Source of the DNA: JAGNLV01 sp964612145
GTDB taxonomy: Bacteria; Zixibacteria; MSB-5A5; GN15; FEB-12
Direction of reading: 5' to 3'
Assembly: GCA_964612145.1 (NCBI GenBank)
Contig: CAZTBP010000013.1
Location: 1-64,000 of the forward strand
Length of the DNA stretch: 64,000 nucleotides
Positions 17,207-25,996 of the stretch are shown in pieces (the stretch's first letter is position 1; every line of letters begins with the position of its first letter). A program made the translations under genes and the position numbers. The notes beneath the pieces were generated by a model that searched no databases, was not told where the DNA came from, and worked only from the letters and a program-made list of their open reading frames with translations.

Positions 17207-17227
17207 TCACTATCGATTCACTTGTGT

Positions 17228-18082
17228 CTAATTAAGATATGCACGCAGGGACCGGCTGCGTGACGCGTGACGGAGCCGGCGAATAGCCTTTTCCTTGATC
17301 TGCCGTACCCGCTCACGGGTCAGCGAAAACCGGGCGCCGATCTCTTCCAATGTGAGCGCCTTTTCATGGTTCAGACCAAAGTACAGGTTAATCACCTCCG
17401 CCTCGCGCGGGGTCAGTGTATCCAGCGCCTTCTCGATTTCGACACGCAGGGATTCCCGAAGCAACTGCTCATCGGGCGACGGCTGGAACTCGTCCTCGAG
17501 GACATCGATCAGAGAATTATCCTCAGATACACTGAACGGAGCATCCAACGACAAATGCGAGTTGGATATCTTCAGCGTATCGGAGACCTCATTCTCCGTC
17601 AGTTCCAGTTCCTTCGCGATCTCTTCCGGTGACGGTTCACGGCCGAGGCCCTGCTCCAGCCGGGATGAGATCTTACCGATCTTGTGCAGCGTTCCGACAC
17701 GATTGAGCGGCAGCCGAACAATACGCGACTGTTCCGCCAACGCCTGCAAAATCGCCTGTCGAATCCACCAGACAGCGTACGAAATGAACTTGAATCCACG
17801 GGTCTCGTCAAAACGCTTGGCCGCTTTGATCAGGCCTATATTGCCCTCATTAATAAGATCGGCCAGGGACAGACCCTGATTCTGATACTGCTTTGCTACC
17901 GAAACCACGAAGCGCAAATTGGCCTTGGTGAGTTTTTCCAGGGCTCGTTTATCACCCTGCTTGATTTTCCTGGCCAGGCGCACCTCTTCGTCGGCGCTGA
18001 TCAACGGAGTCTCCCCAATCTCGCGGAGATACAGATCGAGCGATCGATCCTCGTCGCGATATTTCAGGGATTGTTTAGCCAC
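17228..18082 (-). CDS. rpoD: Primary sigma factor of RNA polymerase (sigma-70)
   Basis: A 284-residue sigma factor with region 1.2 (LDLYLREIGETPLIS), core-binding region 2.1-2.2 (LINEGNIGLIKAAKRFD), -10 recognition 2.3-2.4 (FISYAVWWIRQAILQALAEQ), region 3, and region 4 with DTLTPREAEVINLYFGL and the helix-turn-helix TLEEIGARFSLTRERVRQI. It lacks region 1.1, as do primary sigma factors of Bacteroidetes and Chlorobi, where the housekeeping protein also has about 285 residues. The match to primary rather than alternative sigma factors is strong in regions 2.4 and 4.2. The start is GTG with AAGGAG a rather distant 13 bases upstream. An HtrA gene lies upstream on the same strand. Confidence 0.92.
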   Translation of the reverse strand: MAKQSLKYRDEDRSLDLYLREIGETPLISADEEVRLARKIKQGDKRALEKLTKANLRFVVSVAKQYQNQGLSLADLINEGNIGLIKAAKRFDETRGFKFISYAVWWIRQAILQALAEQSRIVRLPLNRVGTLHKIGKISSRLEQGLGREPSPEEIAKELELTENEVSDTLKISNSHLSLDAPFSVSEDNSLIDVLEDEFQPSPDEQLLRESLRVEIEKALDTLTPREAEVINLYFGLNHEKALTLEEIGARFSLTRERVRQIKEKAIRRLRHASRSRSLRAYLN

Positions 18083-18188
18083 TGTTTACGACTATCTCCT
18101 TCCTATAGAAGTTAGTTGTAAACCATCCGCGCCGATTCCGACACGGCAGTTAGTTAACGTCAACATGTACACTACTCTCATATACTTC

Positions 18189-19712
18189 TCAGGGTCGCAG
18201 AACTTTCCGCGCAATCGTCCCGTCCGGCTCCTGTACAATCAAGGGCACGCGCCGGTCGCGGCTGAGCCGGGCCGTCGCCCGCTCAACCTCTTCGAGACTC
18301 TTCACGGTGTTATCGTCGATCTGGAGAATCACCGTTCCCCGGGAGATCGAAGAATTGTCCGCCGCCGAACCGGGAAACACCCGCCGGACATAAATACCCG
18401 GCACATGCTCACTCGACACCGCCGCCGCAATCTCCGGCGTAAATGTCAACAGTTCCATCCCCATCCAGCGGTAAACATCAAAATCATCGCCGGAGCCATC
18501 GGTTACCCCGGGCTGCTCCACCGACGCAAGAAAACTATCTTTGTCACCAATTCTGACGTTAATCATCATCTGCTCCCCATTCCGGCTGAGGAGAACCGGT
18601 ACCTGCTTGCCCCGACGAACCGTTGAAACCAGCACCGAAAGCTGACTGGCATTGTCAACAGCCACGCCGTTGAACGTCAAAATCACATCACCACGCTTGA
18701 TACCGGCCTTCTCCGCCGGCGAGTTCAAAAACACCGAATCGATCATGACGCCGCGCACCGCATCCAGCCCCTGGCGCTTGGCTTCCCGTTCGGTCACGTT
18801 GTTCAACCAGACACCGAGCCAGCCGCGCTGCGGCTTGCCCAGTTCGATAAGATCCGGTACAATCGCCCGTGCCAGGTTGATCGGGATCGCAAAACCAATC
18901 CCCACCGAGGCCCCCGTCGGCGACGATATCGCCGAATTCACACCGATCACCTCGCCGCGCAGATTCAACAGCGGCCCACCGGAATTACCGGGATTGATCG
19001 AGGCATCCGTCTGGATATAATACTGATAGCCGGGCGTCTCCCGGCCAAAATTTAACTGGCTCCGCCCTACCGCACTGATAACGCCCACCGTTACCGTCCG
19101 ATCAAGCCCCTGCTGCGGAAACGGGTTGCCAATGGCAATCGACCAGTTCCCTACCTTGAGATTATCCGAATCACCAAACGGAATCACCGTAACGTCGTGC
19201 TCCGGATCAACCTTCAACACCGCCAGATCAGTCTCGGGATCCGCCCCGACCAGCCGCGCTTCATATTCAAATCCGTTGGCCGTACGCACCGTCATCTCCA
19301 GCGCGCCGTCAACCACGTGGTTATTTGTCAGGATATAACCGTCCTCACGGAAAAAGAAACCGCTGCCCGATGAAGTCGCGGTACCGGACCGCTGATGCCA
19401 CCACGGCAAATCATCCTCGCGCGACCGTGCTGAGATATTAACAACCGCATTGGTTACCTTCTCAACCACCGCAACAAACGGCGACTCCATCTCACCATCC
19501 CGCTCAACCAGCGGGTACTGCATGAAATACGCCCGGTCTACCGCCCGATCCGGCGACGACTGTGCCGCAGTCGTGCCGGGGGAAACATCAAGTCCGGCTG
19601 ATATGAAAACGCCGACAGCCACGCACAGAACCGCGCCAAACGCGATCGCATACGGTGTTAGCCCCCGATTTTTGGTCTTTTCTGGGGAACGAGAGTTCCT
19701 AGTCAATGCCAA
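18189..19712 (-). CDS. degP: Periplasmic serine protease of the HtrA/DegP family
   Basis: A 507-residue HtrA protease with an N-terminal membrane helix (about 20-40), probably a signal anchor. The trypsin-like domain has the full triad: His132 (TNNHVVDG), Asp162 (DPETDLAVLKV) and Ser244 (NPGNSGGPLLN). Two PDZ domains follow (about 300-390 and 405-500; RGWLGVWLNN, SPAEKAGIKRGDVILTFNG). It degrades or refolds misfolded envelope proteins. The first codon is TTG (19712); a second TTG at 19706 has better spacing to AAAGG, so the N-terminus is uncertain by two residues. Unlike the paralogues at 31127 and 32562 it stands alone, 106 bases before rpoD. Confidence 0.9.
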   Translation of the reverse strand: MALTRNSRSPEKTKNRGLTPYAIAFGAVLCVAVGVFISAGLDVSPGTTAAQSSPDRAVDRAYFMQYPLVERDGEMESPFVAVVEKVTNAVVNISARSREDDLPWWHQRSGTATSSGSGFFFREDGYILTNNHVVDGALEMTVRTANGFEYEARLVGADPETDLAVLKVDPEHDVTVIPFGDSDNLKVGNWSIAIGNPFPQQGLDRTVTVGVISAVGRSQLNFGRETPGYQYYIQTDASINPGNSGGPLLNLRGEVIGVNSAISSPTGASVGIGFAIPINLARAIVPDLIELGKPQRGWLGVWLNNVTEREAKRQGLDAVRGVMIDSVFLNSPAEKAGIKRGDVILTFNGVAVDNASQLSVLVSTVRRGKQVPVLLSRNGEQMMINVRIGDKDSFLASVEQPGVTDGSGDDFDVYRWMGMELLTFTPEIAAAVSSEHVPGIYVRRVFPGSAADNSSISRGTVILQIDDNTVKSLEEVERATARLSRDRRVPLIVQEPDGTIARKVLRP

Positions 19713-19972
19713 ACCTTTCTCTACTCACAGAGCCTTGTAGTATACGAAACCTGGTGTACGGTGTCAAGGTTCAAAATAAGTTTTTCTCCCTTCCCGTTTT
19801 TCCTTCCCACTGTTATAACGTCTGAACGTTGGATTTGATTCAAGAAAGTTCCGGCTATTTGCCTATCCGACATAGAATTCCGGGCCGCCAGGTCTCCCTG
19901 ACCATCCGCCGCAGACTCCAGCGGCCAAACCACCACCGTTACCAGACGGTACGCAGGCCGCGGGCTAAGTTA

Positions 19973-20001
19973 TTGACATCAGAGCAAAAAGCTCCTACCT
20001 T
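19973..20001 (+). promoter_or_regulatory. Sigma-70 type promoter of the aldolase-panB operon
   Basis: A perfect -35 box TTGACA (19973-19978), a 17-base spacer and a weaker -10 box TACCTT (19996-20001). Transcription would start only a few bases before the ATG at 20011, and there is no Shine-Dalgarno motif, so the mRNA may be nearly leaderless. Confidence 0.5.
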
Positions 20002-20010
20002 TTCTCCACC

Positions 20011-20685
20011 ATGAACTCACCCGAACAGGCAAGCCGGGCGCTCGTCGAAATTGGCCGCCTCCTCTACCAGCGAGGCATGGTGGCCGGTACCGACGGCAAC
20101 CTGTCCGTGCGACTTACCGACGGACGCATTGTCATGAGTCCGTCGGGCCTCCCAAAAGGCCGCCTTCGGCCAGACGATATGGTCATTATCGACATAGACG
20201 GCAAACACTTAGCAGGCAACCACCGGGCCTCGACCGAAGGCGCCATGCACCGCCACGTCTATGCCAAACGACCCGAAATCAACGCCTGCGTACACTCCCA
20301 CGCCACCCACGCCACCGCCTTTGCCGCCGCCGGCATCGAATTGCCCGAAGACGTTCTCCCGGAGGTCGTGGTCTTCGTCGGCCGCATCCCCCTGACCGAC
20401 TACGCCCCGCCCGGCACCAAAGCCGTCCCGGCCTCAATCGACCCGTTTCTCGGCGATTGCGACGCCTTCCTCCTGCGTAACCATGGCCTGCTGACCATCG
20501 GCCGCGACCTCGATCAGGCCTTCCATCGCCACGAAACCGTCGAACACTACGCCCGGATCCTCACCCTCACCAACCAGCTCGGCCAAACGGCACGAATCCC
20601 GGGCAACGATTTCACGCGCCTGAGCCAAATGCGCGAAAACCTGCGTCAGGCCCGCACCGGCAACGAACCACAGGCGGAGGACTAA
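20011..20685 (+). CDS. Class II aldolase/adducin family protein (fuculose-phosphate aldolase-like)
   Basis: A 224-residue zinc-dependent class II aldolase. Visible features: GTDGNLSVR substrate loop, SPSGLPKG phosphate-binding loop, Glu76 in TEGAMHRHVY, zinc ligands His95 and His97 (VHSHATHA) and His158 (LLRNHGLL). Family members are L-fuculose-phosphate and related aldolases, or methylthioribulose dehydratases (MtnB). The context of folate and pantothenate genes does not settle the substrate. It heads a six-gene operon; the next gene starts two bases after its stop codon. Confidence 0.8.
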   Translation: MNSPEQASRALVEIGRLLYQRGMVAGTDGNLSVRLTDGRIVMSPSGLPKGRLRPDDMVIIDIDGKHLAGNHRASTEGAMHRHVYAKRPEINACVHSHATHATAFAAAGIELPEDVLPEVVVFVGRIPLTDYAPPGTKAVPASIDPFLGDCDAFLLRNHGLLTIGRDLDQAFHRHETVEHYARILTLTNQLGQTARIPGNDFTRLSQMRENLRQARTGNEPQAED

Positions 20686-20687
20686 CC

Positions 20688-21869
20688 ATGGCCTCCAAGA
20701 AAGTTATCATAGAAAAAGCCGACCGGCTCTACCAGCTGCCGCCCGAACCGACCAAATTCCTTCCCGAACACCGCCGCCGGTCTCTTATCCGCAAAATGGA
20801 AGTCCTCGATCTCGCCGGCTTTGACTGGCCCGTGCCGTTTGAGGCCAGCCACTCGCTCAAACCCACCGATCTGGCTCCCGCATCGAGTGAGTCGATCGCC
20901 GCACTCAAAGAGGAACTGGCCAACTGGTACCACCAGCACCTGCATGTCAAACTCCTCCCGGAAAAAGAAATATTCATCGGCCACAGCACCACCAACCTGC
21001 TGTACAGCCTTGCTCTGGCTTTTGTTGATCACGGTGACATCGTGTTTGTCCCCGAAGTCGGTATCCCCCTCTATCGGCGCGTCACTGTCGCCTGCGGGGC
21101 CGAACCGGTGGCCTACAGCGTGACCGGCAAAGACGGCTGGATGCCCGACTTCGAACGTGTCAACACCCGCCTCGGCCGCGTCGCCAAGATCCTGTTCCTC
21201 AATTCGCCCCACAACCCCACCGGTGCCGAACTGGGTGAAAAAGACATGACCAGCCTCGCCTTCCAGGCCGGCCGGGACAACATTATCGTCGTCAACGACG
21301 CCGCCTATATGACCGTCTCTGGCCGCAAACCGGTCTCCCTGCTCGCCGCCACCGGCGGCAAGAAAATCGGTGTCGAAGTCGGCAGCTTTTCTTACCTCTT
21401 TGGCTTGCCCCGGCTCCCCATCGGCTTTGTCGTCGGCAACCGGGACATCATCAACGGCCTTAAACAGGCCGCCCGATTGACCCCGATGACCGTCAACGAA
21501 TACCTAACCCGTCGCGCCATCAGCGCCGTCCAGCGCTTCCCCAACGAGAACCTGAAAGGTGCCCGCACCCACATCGCCTCCTCCCGGGCCGAAGCGGTCA
21601 AACTGCTCGACCTGCTCGAACTCGAACCTACCGGCTACGACACCGTTCCCTTCGTCTGGGGCCGCATCGAACGACGCCGAGGCTCCGCCTTCGCTGCCGG
21701 ACAAATGTTCCGCAGCGGGCGCATCATGGCCATTCCCGGCGTCGCCTTTGGTGAAAGCGGCGAAGGATTCCTGCGCTTCAGCCTGACCGCCGCCCCTGAT
21801 ACATATACTAAAGCGCTCGAGCGCGTCCGAAAGAAACCACGTCTCTTCAAACTGGTCAAAGAACGATGA
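20688..21869 (+). CDS. Aminotransferase-fold (class I/II) protein lacking the PLP lysine
   Basis: A 393-residue protein with the fold-type I aminotransferase layout: cofactor loop GHSTTNLLYSLAL, NSPHNPTG, VVNDAAYMTV and a C-terminal GEGFLRFSLT arginine motif. At the Schiff-base position, where the family has SFSK followed by a G-x-R-x-G motif, this protein reads SFSYLFGLPRLPIGF: the lysine is replaced by tyrosine (codon TAC at about 21394) and the following arginine is displaced. It is therefore probably unable to transaminate, and may bind PLP non-covalently or act by another mechanism. GGAGG lies seven bases before the ATG. The stop overlaps the folB start. Confidence 0.8.
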   Translation: MASKKVIIEKADRLYQLPPEPTKFLPEHRRRSLIRKMEVLDLAGFDWPVPFEASHSLKPTDLAPASSESIAALKEELANWYHQHLHVKLLPEKEIFIGHSTTNLLYSLALAFVDHGDIVFVPEVGIPLYRRVTVACGAEPVAYSVTGKDGWMPDFERVNTRLGRVAKILFLNSPHNPTGAELGEKDMTSLAFQAGRDNIIVVNDAAYMTVSGRKPVSLLAATGGKKIGVEVGSFSYLFGLPRLPIGFVVGNRDIINGLKQAARLTPMTVNEYLTRRAISAVQRFPNENLKGARTHIASSRAEAVKLLDLLELEPTGYDTVPFVWGRIERRRGSAFAAGQMFRSGRIMAIPGVAFGESGEGFLRFSLTAAPDTYTKALERVRKKPRLFKLVKER

Positions 21870-22264
21870 AAGACGTTATCCGAATCGGCGGCATGTCGTT
21901 CTACGGTTATCACGGCGTCTCCGAAGCCGAACGCGAAACCGGCCGCCTCTACGAGGTTGACTGCGAAGTCGAGGTCGACTTCGCCGACGCCGGACATTCC
22001 GACGACCTCTCAGATACCGTCGACTACGAAGCTGTCTACAACGTCGTCAAGGACATCGTCGAGGGCCGCTCCTTTGCCCTCCTTGAACGCCTGGCCACCG
22101 ACCTCGCCATCAAAGTCCTTGACACCTTTCCCGTTTATCGGGTAACTTTGAAGGTGCGGAAAATGACGCCCCCGATAGCCGGCCACATCAAATTTATCGA
22201 AGTTGAGATAACCCGCTATCAGGCCGATGTCTCCAAACTCATCGATAACGAAAACCGCGACTGA
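21866..22264 (+). CDS. folB: Dihydroneopterin aldolase
   Basis: A 132-residue protein of the usual FolB length. It converts dihydroneopterin to 6-hydroxymethyl-dihydropterin in folate synthesis. Family marks are FYGYHGVSEAERETGR (with the pterin-contacting Glu region), TVDYEAVYNVV, LLERLATDLA and the catalytic lysine segment LKVRKMTPPI. The start ATG overlaps the previous stop (ATGA), and folK, which uses its product, follows after 11 bases. Confidence 0.93.
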   Translation: MKDVIRIGGMSFYGYHGVSEAERETGRLYEVDCEVEVDFADAGHSDDLSDTVDYEAVYNVVKDIVEGRSFALLERLATDLAIKVLDTFPVYRVTLKVRKMTPPIAGHIKFIEVEITRYQADVSKLIDNENRD

Positions 22265-22275
22265 CAAGGACCACT

Positions 22276-22794
22276 ATGAACGACGATAGAACCACCGTTT
22301 ACATTCTCCTCGGAGCCAACCTCGGCGACCGCGAACGAAACCTCGCTTTCGCCCTCGGTAAACTCGAACTCATTCCCGGCCTGGACATCACCGCCACTTC
22401 CGGCATCTACGCCTCCGAGGCCAAAGGCATGGACACGGACAGCCCTCCGTTTTTCAACCAGGTCATCCGCGGCGAATATACCTACCGACCCAATGAATTG
22501 CTCAGCGAACTGGAGTCCATCGAAAAAGTCCTCGGCCGCGTCGGTAAAGGCAAAATGCAGCCCCGCCCGATCGACCTCGATATCCTCCTCTTCGGCGACG
22601 AGATCATCGAAACCGACCGGCTGTCAATCCCCCACCGCGAACTGCTCAACCGACCGTTCGCCATGGTACCGCTGCTCCACATCGATCCCGAGATCGAGCA
22701 CCCGGTCACCAAACGACCCGTGAGCGAATTCCTGACCGACAAGGACCGTGAAACCGTAGTGCTGTACAAAGACCATGTCCCGAGAAATATCTGA
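22276..22794 (+). CDS. folK: 2-amino-4-hydroxy-6-hydroxymethyldihydropteridine pyrophosphokinase
   Basis: A 172-residue HPPK, which moves pyrophosphate from ATP to hydroxymethyl-dihydropterin. It shows LLGANLGDRERNL at the N-terminus, FFNQVIRGEY, the signature RPIDLDILLFGDE with magnesium-binding aspartates, and PHRELLNRPFAMVPLL. AAGGA lies five bases before the ATG. Its 3' end overlaps the next gene by 20 bases, which points to coupled translation. Confidence 0.95.
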   Translation: MNDDRTTVYILLGANLGDRERNLAFALGKLELIPGLDITATSGIYASEAKGMDTDSPPFFNQVIRGEYTYRPNELLSELESIEKVLGRVGKGKMQPRPIDLDILLFGDEIIETDRLSIPHRELLNRPFAMVPLLHIDPEIEHPVTKRPVSEFLTDKDRETVVLYKDHVPRNI

Positions 22795-23437
22795 GCCCAA
22801 CTATATCGCCGTCGAAGGCGTCATCGGCGTCGGCAAAACATCCTTTGCCACTATGCTCGCCGACCGCCTCGAAGCCGACATCATCTACGAGGAGGTGTTC
22901 AACAACCCCTTCCTTGTCGATTTCTACAAGAACCGTAAGCGCTACGCGTTCTCATGCCAGATGTTTTTCCTCATGTCCCGCTTCCAGCAGCAGCAGCAAC
23001 TCATCACCCACGACCTCTTCTCAAAACGCATCGTTTCCGATTACCTTTTCGCCAAAGACTCCATCTTCGCTTCTATTAATCTCTCCGACCGTGAACTGGC
23101 CCTGTACAACAAAATCGCACCGGTCCTTGCACGCGATGTTCCCAAACCGGACCTCGTTATGTACCTCCAGGCCTCGACGCCGAAACTCCTCCAACGCATC
23201 AAGATCCGCAACTACTCCTTCGAAAAATCTATCGACGTCGAATACATTGAGGTCCTCAACAAAGCCTACGACTATTTCTTTTTTAACTATATCGAAACAC
23301 CGCTGCTGGTCGTAAAAACCGACAACATCGACTTCGTCAACAACCCGGAACATTTCGACGATCTCATCGACCAGCTGCGCAAACCGATCTCCGGCAAAAA
23401 ATATTACTCCCCTTCAGGCGAAATCTCTCGTATCTGA
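22775..23437 (+). CDS. Deoxynucleoside kinase
   Basis: A 220-residue kinase of the dNK/dGK-dCK family. It has a P-loop GVIGVGKTSFA (about 15-25), the FYEEVF-like substrate segment IYEEVFNNPFLVDFY, a variant of the DRS motif (SDYLFAKDSIFA) and the LID region RIKIRNYSFEKSIDVEYIE. It phosphorylates deoxynucleosides for salvage. Pairing directly after folK, with overlap, is an arrangement I associate with several bacterial lineages. Nucleoside preference cannot be read from the sequence. Confidence 0.85.
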   Translation: MSREISEPNYIAVEGVIGVGKTSFATMLADRLEADIIYEEVFNNPFLVDFYKNRKRYAFSCQMFFLMSRFQQQQQLITHDLFSKRIVSDYLFAKDSIFASINLSDRELALYNKIAPVLARDVPKPDLVMYLQASTPKLLQRIKIRNYSFEKSIDVEYIEVLNKAYDYFFFNYIETPLLVVKTDNIDFVNNPEHFDDLIDQLRKPISGKKYYSPSGEISRI

Positions 23438-23447
23438 ATCGAATACT

Positions 23448-24278
23448 ATGTCAAAAGTCTCGCAGAACAAAAAGAACACCATCCGCACCTTCATAAACAA
23501 GAAAGCCAAAGGCGAGAAAATCACCGTCCTGACCGCCTACGACGCTTTCACCGCCTCGCTGCTTGACGCCGCCGGTATCGACGCTGTCCTTGTCGGTGAC
23601 TCCGTCTCCAACGTCATCCACGGCTACGACTCCACTATTCCGATCACCATGGACCTCATGATTGCTCACACCGCCGCTGTCGTTCGCGGCACTCAAACCG
23701 CGCTGGTCATCGGCGACATGCCATTTATGTCCTTCCAGCCCTCCGAGGAAACCGCCATCAAGAACGCCGGACGATTCCTCAAGGAAGGCGGCGCTGAGGC
23801 CGTCAAAGTCGAAGGCGGCCTTGAAATCGCTCCGCTGGTCGCCCGCCTGATCCAGCTCGGCATCCCCGTCATGGGCCACATCGGCCTCACCCCGCAATCG
23901 ATCCATCGCTTCGGCGGGCCGAAAGTCCAGGGACGCCAGGAACGCGGCCGACAATACCTCATTGAATCCGCCCAGGCCCTCGAACAGGCCGGCTGCTTCG
24001 CGATAGTACTCGAACTGGTCCAAGCCGACACCGCCAAAGAAATCACTGAATCATTGCAAACCGCCGCAACCATAGGCATCGGCGCCGGCCCGCACTGCGA
24101 CGGCCAGGTACTCGTCATCAACGACATGCTCGGCCTCCACGAGGAAGGCTTCAAACCAAAATTCCTCCGCGAATATGCCGACCTGAAAAGCATTGTCTCC
24201 GACGCCGTCAAACGATATATTGAAGATGTCCGCTCGGGTGACTTCCCGAACGAAGACGAGTCTTTTGGTCCCAAGTAG
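23448..24278 (+). CDS. panB: 3-methyl-2-oxobutanoate hydroxymethyltransferase (ketopantoate synthase)
   Basis: A 276-residue PanB, first committed enzyme of pantothenate synthesis, using methylene-tetrahydrofolate to make ketopantoate. Family motifs are LTAYDAFTASLLDAAG, VGDSVSNVIHGYDSTIPIT, VIGDMPFMSF, EAVKVEGG, MGHIGLTPQS and IGIGAGPHCDGQVLVINDMLG. It follows the kinase gene by 10 bases and closes the operon; its use of a folate cofactor links it to folB and folK. No clear ribosome-binding site is seen. Confidence 0.96.
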   Translation: MSKVSQNKKNTIRTFINKKAKGEKITVLTAYDAFTASLLDAAGIDAVLVGDSVSNVIHGYDSTIPITMDLMIAHTAAVVRGTQTALVIGDMPFMSFQPSEETAIKNAGRFLKEGGAEAVKVEGGLEIAPLVARLIQLGIPVMGHIGLTPQSIHRFGGPKVQGRQERGRQYLIESAQALEQAGCFAIVLELVQADTAKEITESLQTAATIGIGAGPHCDGQVLVINDMLGLHEEGFKPKFLREYADLKSIVSDAVKRYIEDVRSGDFPNEDESFGPK

Positions 24279-24475
24279 CATACCAGCCGCCCCCCTCACT
24301 CTCCCCGACAAAAGGGCCCTTCAAGAGTTTGCATCATACGGCATGCCTTCTATATAAGATACGCTAGGTATCCATATATGACCGGAATAACGACCACGCG
24401 GGAAATGTCTCTGCGTCGCTGACGGGGCAACCATTTGGACGATGAGGGTCAATGAACCTGTATAATGTGCAGCAC

Positions 24476-24514
24476 AAAAAAAGGCCTGCCGGTAAACCGG
24501 AAAACCGCTATGCC
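24476..24514 (-). terminator. Probable terminator of the encapsulin operon
   Basis: On the minus strand a G+C-rich imperfect stem (GGCATAGCGG with CCGGCAGGCC, plus an inner CCGG-TTTA-CCGG hairpin) is followed by seven T, about 25 bases after the encapsulin stop codon. Confidence 0.55.
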
Positions 24515-24538
24515 TATCGAAAGTCCTCAACCGAAGCA

Positions 24539-25342
24539 CTATTTCCCGGTCTGAATCGGTATGATCGCCAGACCGTCGAGAACCTGGAACGTGAATGATT
24601 CAGTAAAATACAGCCGGACCTTGTCCGCATCGGCAGAATTGAACCCGATCGACATGTCAACCCCCAACGTCAGCTTCATGTCTCCGCCCCTCACCGATAC
24701 CAGCATCGATTCTTCCAGCGATGGATTCAAAATGATCGAACTGTCAAGCAGGCGCTCCAGGTGCCGCGTCAGCGGATAGCCGCCGTTGTGGGCCGCAACA
24801 TCACGCCACAACTTGCTCCCGGCTATCAAGCGATACGGTCCCTCGACACCCGCTTTCATAAACTCGGTGATCCCGTCAGATACGGCATTGAGCAGCTTGT
24901 TCGCGTCACCAGATACCTTGATCGGCTTGTGGTCCGCACTGTCTTTCAGGCCGGTGATGTTGCCGTCCGCCAGCCCCTGGTAAATCGCCTTCTCCTCAAA
25001 CAAGGCTATCTTCCGTGCCGCTTCCTCCAGCGGCCCAAGATCGATATCCTCGGCTCCCCGGGCGGCATTATCCAGTTCCCAGACATCGAGATCAAACAAC
25101 ACCCGCGCCTCGACCAGCGGCTGCACGGTCCGAATACCGTAATCCACATCGCTCTTCGACTTGCCCTTGGCAACATCCAGCCGCCCCAGCGGCACTGCCG
25201 AAAAATCCCAGCCCTTGGGACCATCGACATCGACAAACTTCCGCGCCGAAAGACTCGCCGAAAGAATCTGTGTCGCCACCTCATTGATCTCGTCCCATGC
25301 TTCGGCGCCGATCGGCGCCAGCTTCTGTTTCAGTATATCCAT
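24539..25342 (-). CDS. enc: Family 1 encapsulin shell protein
   Basis: A 267-residue HK97-fold shell protein of the linocin M18 type. Recognisable parts are the N-terminal helix MDILKQKLAPIGAEAWDEINE, which with other regions forms the cargo-binding site, then ARKFVDVDGPKGWDFSAVPLGRL, the E-loop region and the P-domain segment FMKAGVEGPYRLIAGSKLW, ending in YFTESFTFQVLDGLAIIP. Such subunits assemble into hollow compartments of about 24 to 32 nm. AGGAGGT lies about six bases before the ATG. Its cargo gene lies 50 bases upstream on the same strand, so the pair should form an iron-storage nanocompartment. Confidence 0.95.
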   Translation of the reverse strand: MDILKQKLAPIGAEAWDEINEVATQILSASLSARKFVDVDGPKGWDFSAVPLGRLDVAKGKSKSDVDYGIRTVQPLVEARVLFDLDVWELDNAARGAEDIDLGPLEEAARKIALFEEKAIYQGLADGNITGLKDSADHKPIKVSGDANKLLNAVSDGITEFMKAGVEGPYRLIAGSKLWRDVAAHNGGYPLTRHLERLLDSSIILNPSLEESMLVSVRGGDMKLTLGVDMSIGFNSADADKVRLYFTESFTFQVLDGLAIIPIQTGK

Positions 25343-25392
25343 GGAGTGACCTCCTGACAGTCTTGTATTAACACCAAACGGAATTGGCGGCC

Positions 25393-25731
25393 TTACTTCT
25401 TCTGCCCGCCTATCCCCAGATCGGACACTCCTTCATCGTCATCGCCATGATCCTCATGTCCGATTTTACCCTCCTTGAACAGATTCTCTTTCAATTCATT
25501 ATCCCACCCAGGCATATTACGACGCAACCACTCCAGCGTCATACAGGCATGCTCGATCTCTTCATCACGATTGTGTTCGAGAATCGCTTTGAGCTGCTCA
25601 TCCTGTGTCACGGCGATTCGCTGCTGGTACCAGTCCACAGCCTCGATCTCCTCTTTCAGGCTGTTCAGCGCGCGCACGTAGTCACGGTCCTTCTGGCTCA
25701 GTTGCTCGGGCGGTTCATGATAGTCATTCAT
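25393..25731 (-). CDS. Encapsulated ferritin-like protein (EncFtn) with cargo-loading peptide
   Basis: A 112-residue two-helix ferritin-like protein. The iron ligands of EncFtn are present: Glu27 and Glu30 before DWYQQR (Trp34, Tyr35), and Glu58 and His61 in RDEEIEHACMTLEWLRR. Two such chains must pair to complete each ferroxidase site. The last residues, GVSDLGIGGQKK, after an acidic and histidine-bearing linker (HEDHGDDDE), match the cargo-loading peptide that docks inside encapsulin. Iron oxidised here would be stored in the shell encoded directly downstream. The start has AAGGGG upstream. Confidence 0.95.
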   Translation of the reverse strand: MNDYHEPPEQLSQKDRDYVRALNSLKEEIEAVDWYQQRIAVTQDEQLKAILEHNRDEEIEHACMTLEWLRRNMPGWDNELKENLFKEGKIGHEDHGDDDEGVSDLGIGGQKK

Positions 25732-25996
25732 CGTGTCGTCCCCTTCATATCAGGTCTTCCGACCATCGGTGGTAGTTCATTCGATTGGTCCGGCTGCAGT
25801 TATCAGTTGGATACTTCACCAATCCTGCAACAGCGGCTGGACCTGTTATATTTTTTGGAGATGCTTGGCAAGAGATGTATACCATTGTCCATGTATACTA
25901 ACGATCTGTGGAAGATCGCACAAGCGATTTTGACCGCCGGTACATCTGACAACGTGCCGGTACACCATTCTGTTCCGGGGCAATACGCTGTATGGA

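Noticed and set aside
25840..25875. Minus-strand promoter TTGCCA-N15-TATAAC for the ferritin-encapsulin operon
   Set aside because: The spacer of 15 bases is too short for a confident sigma-70 promoter and the position is over 100 bases from the start codon.
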